Shown here: one piece after another, positions 59,971-64,000 of the stretch
Position numbering within the stretch: the stretch's first letter is position 1
How the letters are laid out: every line of letters starts with the position of its first letter
NCBI GenBank assembly: GCA_020205615.1
Contig: CM035170.1
Location: 39,218,721-39,282,720 of the forward strand
DNA from: Panax quinquefolius
Taxonomy: Eukaryota > Streptophyta > Magnoliopsida > Apiales > Araliaceae
DNA length: 64,000 bases
Direction: 5' to 3'
Made by a program: the position numbers and the translations under genes
Notes under the pieces: generated by a model
The model's database searches: none
Seen by the model: the letters and a program-made list of their open reading frames with translations, nothing else
Told to the model about the DNA's origin: nothing

Positions 59971-60650
59971 GGTTACCTTTACGTGGCCATGATGAATCGA
60001 GATGCTCAAAAAGGCGAGGTTTATTTCTTTTTATTCTAAAGTTTTTATTCGAGAAAAATGATGGAGTGGATAATGTTGTGTTGAATAATGCTCCATGAAA
60101 CTACAAATTGACAACACCTTCAATCCAAAAAGACATTTGTAGTCTTCTTTGCATATTTGACCACAAATGCTATAGTTGCCTGATTGGGGATAATTTTTTC
60201 TCTTTGTTAGTTGACGAGGCTCATGATTCATCAATTAAAGAACATATGGATGTTTCTTTATGTTATGTGAACAAGTATGGGTGCGTTATTGAGAGTTTTC
60301 TTGGCATTGTTCATGTTGCCAATACATGGGCTCGAACACTTAAAGAGGTTATTAAGTCACTTTTTGCAACACATGGATTGAGCATGTCACATGTACGTGG
60401 GCAAGGATATGATGGAGCTAGTGACATGCGAGGGGAATTTAATGGTCTCAAAAGTTTGATTTTGTCAGAAAACAAGTCTGGTTTTTATGTTCATTGTTTC
60501 GCTTATTAGCTTTAATTCACACTTGTAGATGTTACAAAAAAAACATAAGAAACTTAAATCATTATTTGATTATCTTGCAATTTTGGCAAATGTTGTTGGA
60601 GCTTCTTGCAAGCGTAAGGAAGTTGTTATTTCAAGCAAAGGCATGATATA
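59971..60650 (+). pseudogene. hAT-like TTF/DUF4371 gene, middle part
   Basis: It resumes with LPLRGHDESR (59972-60003), which follows the TTF finger in this family after a short helical stretch. Next are NVVLNNAP and NYKLTTPSIQKDIC (60070-60135). An open stretch 60108-60509 encodes the catalytic-like DUF4371 region: LLVDEAHDSSIKEHMDVSLC, YGCVIESFLGIVHV, SMSHVRGQGYDGASDMRGEF and FYVHCFAY. The order then goes on in other frames with KKHKKLKSLFDYLAI-like and VVGASCKRKEV to about 60640. The protein lacks its C-terminal dimerisation part here. The conserved Asp/Glu residues of the domain (VDE, GYDGA) are present, but stops kill the gene. Confidence 0.87.
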
Positions 60651-61020
60651 GATCTAGAAGGGGGATGAGTTGAATAGATCTTTAAACTTCTTTCTTAATT
60701 ACTTATTTGGTGATATTAAATAAAAAATTAGTCAAAATCATCTATACTGTGACGAAATATAAGTTTGAAAAACTCCCTTAAAGATTTACCAAGAGATCAT
60801 AGTTCTTAACACAAGTTATATGAATGATCAAACACATAGAAGATATAGTAGTTATAGTTTGAAGAATGTAAATTGCATAATGTAAAAGACACAAGAGGTT
60901 TTAAGTTGTTCAGAGACTAAACAACTACAACTCCTACTCCACTTTTCTACTCAACGAGTATGATATCCAGTAAGGATATAGGCCCAACAGACCATTTACA
61001 TTTGAATCCCTAGTATTCCT
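60651..61020. repeat. Unclassified repeat, copy 1
   Basis: It starts 'atctagaagggggatgagtt' directly at the end of hAT-like homology and includes 'aatgtaaaagacacaagagg' and 'ttttaagttgttcagagac', then 'cctactccacttttctactc'. Parts return at 61355-61566. It may be a non-autonomous transposon. I cannot classify it, and no coding region is visible. Confidence 0.55.
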
Positions 61021-61340
61021 TTGTTAGTTGACGAGGCTCATGATTCATCAATTAAAGAACATATGGTTGTTGCTTTATGTTATATGAACAAGTATGGGTG
61101 CGTTATTGAGTATTTTCTTGGCATTGTTCATGTTGCCAATACATGTGCTCTAACACTTAAAGAGGCTATTGAGTCACTTTTTGCAACACATGGATTTAGC
61201 ATGTCACATGTACATGTGCAAGGATATGATGGAGCTAGTAACATGCGAGGGGAATTCAAAGGTCTCAAAATTTTGATTTTGTCAGAGAACAAGTCTCGCT
61301 TTTTATGTTCATTATTTTGCTTATTAGCTTTGTTAGTTCC
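61021..61340 (+). pseudogene. Second copy of the DUF4371 segment
   Basis: This repeats 60205-60520 with scattered changes: LLVDEAHDSSIKEHMVVALC, YGCVIEYFLGIVHV, MSHVHVQGYDGASNMRGEF, LILSENKSRF. The frame is open for 113 residues. Where the first copy has FYVHCFAY, a one-base change shifts this one to FLCSLFC. It is either a partial tandem duplication of the same gene or a fragment of a second, related gene brought together by the unclassified repeat. Confidence 0.85.
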
Positions 61341-61566
61341 CAGAGAGACAATAGTTATCTGAGGGGGAGGGGAATTAATAGATATTTAAAAAAAATCTTT
61401 TTCAAAATACTTGTTAGATTTGTTAATAAATTAACCATAACGTAAAATATGATTTGTTTGTTTCCGTTTAAGATAAACCAAGTTAATAGTTGATAGGCAG
61501 TTATAACAGATATAGCAGTTATAGCAGGAATATAAAAGACACAGTGTTTTTAAGTGGTTCAAAAGT
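61341..61566. repeat. Unclassified repeat, copy 2
   Basis: 'ctgagggggaggggaattaa' at 61361 and 'aatataaaagacacagtg', 'ttttaagtggttcaaaag' at 61534-61566 match blocks of copy 1 in the same order, again directly after a DUF4371 segment. Confidence 0.55.
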
Positions 61567-61960
61567 TTCTCCCTAGAAGGGGAAAATTCGTTTCGGTAAA
61601 AAGGGAAAGCTAAGCCCGAGGTTTATTGGACCCTTTGAAGTGTTGCGAAGAGTGGGAGAAGTGGCTTACGAGGTAGCTCTACCTCTAGAGTTGGAAAACA
61701 TTCATAATGTTTTTCACATTTCGGTGTTACGACCATATAAACCCGACTACAAACATGTGATCGAATACGAACCGTTGCAGTTCGAGAAAGATTTGTCTTA
61801 TGAAGAGGTTCCTATCCAGATAGTCGACAGGAAAGAACAAGTGCTCAAGAATAAAGTGATACCTTCTGTGAAGGTGATATGGAGGAACCACAACGCTGAA
61901 GAAGCTACGTGGGAACTCGAAGAGAAAATATTGAAAGAGTACCCTGAGTTATTTGTTTAA
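61567..61960 (+). pseudogene. Integrase C-terminus and chromodomain of a family-C gypsy element
   Basis: A frame from about 61580 to the stop at 61958-61960 encodes GKIRFGKKGKLSPRFIGPFE (GPY/F module), VAYEVALP, NIHNVFHISVLRPYKPDYKH, DLSYEEVPIQIVDRKEQVL, KVIPSVKVIWRNHNAEEATW, ELEEKILKEYPELFV. This chromodomain has no visible damage and a proper stop. Upstream it is cut at about 61567 next to the unclassified repeat, with one stop (TAG at 61575) in the SP.KGK region. The rest of gag-pol is absent. It is the best preserved domain in the window. It resembles the element A chromodomain closely. Confidence 0.9.
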
Positions 61961-61971
61961 TCTGTGTCTTC

Positions 61972-62075
61972 GATTCTGGGGACAAAATCTTTGTAAGTAG
62001 GGAAGAATGTAATAAATGATTTGTTTGAGTTGTGATTCTGAGGACAGAATCCTTGTAAGGAGGGAATGATGTAAC
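61972..62075 (+). repeat. Duplicated polypurine-tract region
   Basis: 'gattctggggacaaaatctt' plus 'tgtaagtagggaagaatgta' (61972-62012) is repeated as 'gattctgaggacagaatcct' plus 'tgtaaggagggaatgatgta' (62034-62074). The second copy is followed by the LTR start; the first is followed by 'ataaatgatttg'. Confidence 0.9.
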
Positions 62076-64000
62076 ATTCCAGAATTTTAAAGTGTAATAT
62101 TAAATATTTATTGATTTATATAAGTATTTAATGGATATGTTTATTGTTGAATAAATAATTGTTCAATTTGAGTTGATGTGGTTTAGTTAATTATTTGTTA
62201 AATAAATAATTAAATATTAAATATTTATTGAATTATATAAGTATTTAATGGAAATTTGAGTTGATGTGGTTTTAGTTAATTATTTGTTGAATAAATAATT
62301 AAGGAGCTAAGAAAATTAATTGTTATGAGATTATATACCAATTTAATTTAATAAGTAAGCTAGAGAGCTTATAGTGATTTAAATAAATTATAATATTTTA
62401 AATGGGAATTTGTAATTTAAAATATTAGTTGGTCGAATAAAATTACAATTATAAAAAAAATTATAGTTATGTGATATTAAATTATGAGTTAAAATAATTT
62501 AATAGATTAATATTTTAATTGATTAATTAATTAAGTAGAAGTGTGACTAATAACCTTGCTATAAAGGAGTTATTAAAATAAATTAAAGGACTTTAATTTA
62601 GTTTTGGCCAAACAAGTCTTAATGCATATTAAGTCTTTAATCTAATAGTTTTTTATCAAACAAGGTATAAGGATTAATCCATTTGTTTTAGTTAGATTTG
62701 CCAAACAAGGTGTAAGGGTTAATGGGTTATTTTTATTAGCTTAACCAAACAAGCCTTATGGCTTTTGATTTTCAAAACTTATATAACGATATAATTTATA
62801 GCTAGAGTTATATTATATATTTAATATATATTATATCTTATACGTTATATTTTTCCTAAGTTAGTTAGACTAGAGTTAGGAAGAAGACTCAATTGAAGAA
62901 AAGAGAAGAAGAAGAATACAGAGAGAAAAAAGTTGAGAGAAGTTTAGAGAAATTGAGAAAAGAATTGGGAAAAAGAAGATTGTAATCATAACTATTTTCA
63001 TCTAAACTCTAGAGTATCATCTTCTTAATCAAAGGTAGGATATTAATCCTTGTATTTTATTTTTAAAGTTTAGTTTTCTTCTTCAAAAGTTCTCTCGTAA
63101 ATAATTATGGATGATGAATTTCTTGTGTATATAGCTTTAGATGATGATTGTTGTTGTAAAACTATTTTTTGAGATTATGTATGATTATAATCAATTTCTT
63201 TGTGTATGTATGTAAATTGTGAAGAAAAGTATATATTACAAATGAGTTCATATGAAAATATATATGAATATGGCTTAGTTTAAAATAGAAATTAAGGTTT
63301 AATTAGTTGTTAAAATGATAAATTGATTATTGAATTTGATAAAGTATATATAATCATAACTATGGTGATTTGAATTTATCGTTTTAATTGAAAAATAAAA
63401 TCACAAAGTGTTGATTTCCATTAAAATGTCAAAATGGAGTTTTTGCCTAAACTATTGAAATTGGGTATTGTAAATTCGATGTTTATGTTATTTTATGTAG
63501 AATCATGTTAGAAGTCTTCACAATATGTTTACATGAAGTCTGTATATGAATTACATGTTAATTAGTCTATTAGATTGGAGCTTGTAGGCCAATTTGGCTT
63601 TTGTTCATCTTGTTGTTGCGAAGCTTGGTCGCCTTGTTCGGACTCTACGCAGCACTTGCACGCTACCAAGAAGATAAGTTTGAAGTTTTAGGCACAATCG
63701 ATCGATGGCCGATGACTTTCGTCTTGAATGTTAACTTAAGCATAATAATACCAACCACAATAGTAATCGGAAATATGGCGCCCTGTGCATGAAGTTAGCG
63801 AAGGTTCGAAAGTTTTAGTTTATTACACAAATTTTGAAAATAAAGGTTATGTGTTAATAATATGAATGCTAAATGATGATTTTAGTAGTATTAAACTATG
63901 AATGAGCATGTTATCATGTGTTAACTAGTATTAACATAGTTTGATTATGTGAATGGGCAATTTGACCTACATGATGTATATATTTGTTTATATAGATATA
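62070..64000 (+). repeat. Family-C gypsy 3' LTR, runs past the window end
   Basis: It opens TGTAACATTCC after the polypurine tract 'aaggagggaatga' (62057-62069). It matches the solo LTR 27677-30672 over the first part ('tatttattgaattatataa', 'gccaaacaagccttatggct'). A segment of about 115 bases near 62095 is doubled at about 62210. At 1931 bases it is shorter than the 2996-base solo copy, so its end lies beyond 64000. The open frame 63601-63792 lies in the GC-richer block and is not a gene. Confidence 0.9.

Noticed and set aside
63601..63792. 63-residue open frame
   Set aside because: Inside the family-C LTR; no domain and no matching frame in the solo copy.

Overview
The window is nuclear DNA of a flowering plant, probably a eudicot. 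It is AT-rich, has no operons, and is filled almost end to end with nested LTR retrotransposons of plant type (Ty3/gypsy chromoviruses carrying a C-terminal chromodomain, and one Ty1/copia element), plus Stowaway-like and hAT/PIF-like MITEs. The species cannot be named from the sequence. I see no intact host gene. Two broken protein-coding loci remain: a UDP-glycosyltransferase fragment (862-1575, minus) and a hAT-transposase-like TTF/DUF4371 gene cut into pieces (42761-43300, 59971-60650, 61021-61340, plus).

Layout, left to right. 1-890: diverged tandem repeat that cuts off the glycosyltransferase fragment. 1701-1983: Stowaway-type MITE. 2469-19507: gypsy element A on the plus strand, with 3.45-3.49 kb LTRs, primer binding site and polypurine tract; its gag is preceded by an extra coiled-coil reading frame, and its body is interrupted by a copia solo LTR (6668-8518) and a family-B solo LTR (12260-14796). 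19558-19942: a second MITE. 20372-42760: gypsy element B1 on the minus strand, whose leader holds a family-C solo LTR with a perfect 5-bp target duplication (27677-30672) and whose 5' LTR was hit by a second minus-strand element, B2 (33113-42410). 42761-61340: the hAT-like gene, split by gypsy family E, which in turn contains a copia element (44699-53836, minus) and another solo LTR with a perfect 5-bp duplication (56095-57865). 61567-64000: the 3' end of a family-C gypsy element on the plus strand, running out of the window.

No element looks able to move by itself: every gag-pol carries stops and frameshifts. Recognisable domains run gag, protease, reverse transcriptase, RNase H, integrase, chromodomain in the gypsy elements; the copia element shows gag, protease and RT/RNase H pieces. 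The order of events is readable: hAT-like gene and host DNA first, then E, A and B1, then copia, B2 and the solo LTRs.

I did not find a new biological system. The most useful oddities are: a B1 element whose two LTRs have unrelated U3 halves; a tandem duplication of about 0.85 kb inside the B2 integrase; a six-unit 31-bp repeat directly upstream of the B2 TATA box; many telo-box motifs in the family-E LTR; a GC-rich block in element A that is far more diverged than the rest of the same LTR pair; an extra upstream coiled-coil frame in element A; and a GCTCAC-type motif kept at a similar place near the end of otherwise unrelated LTRs. Many differences between copies are small indels, so part of the damage may be sequencing or assembly error.
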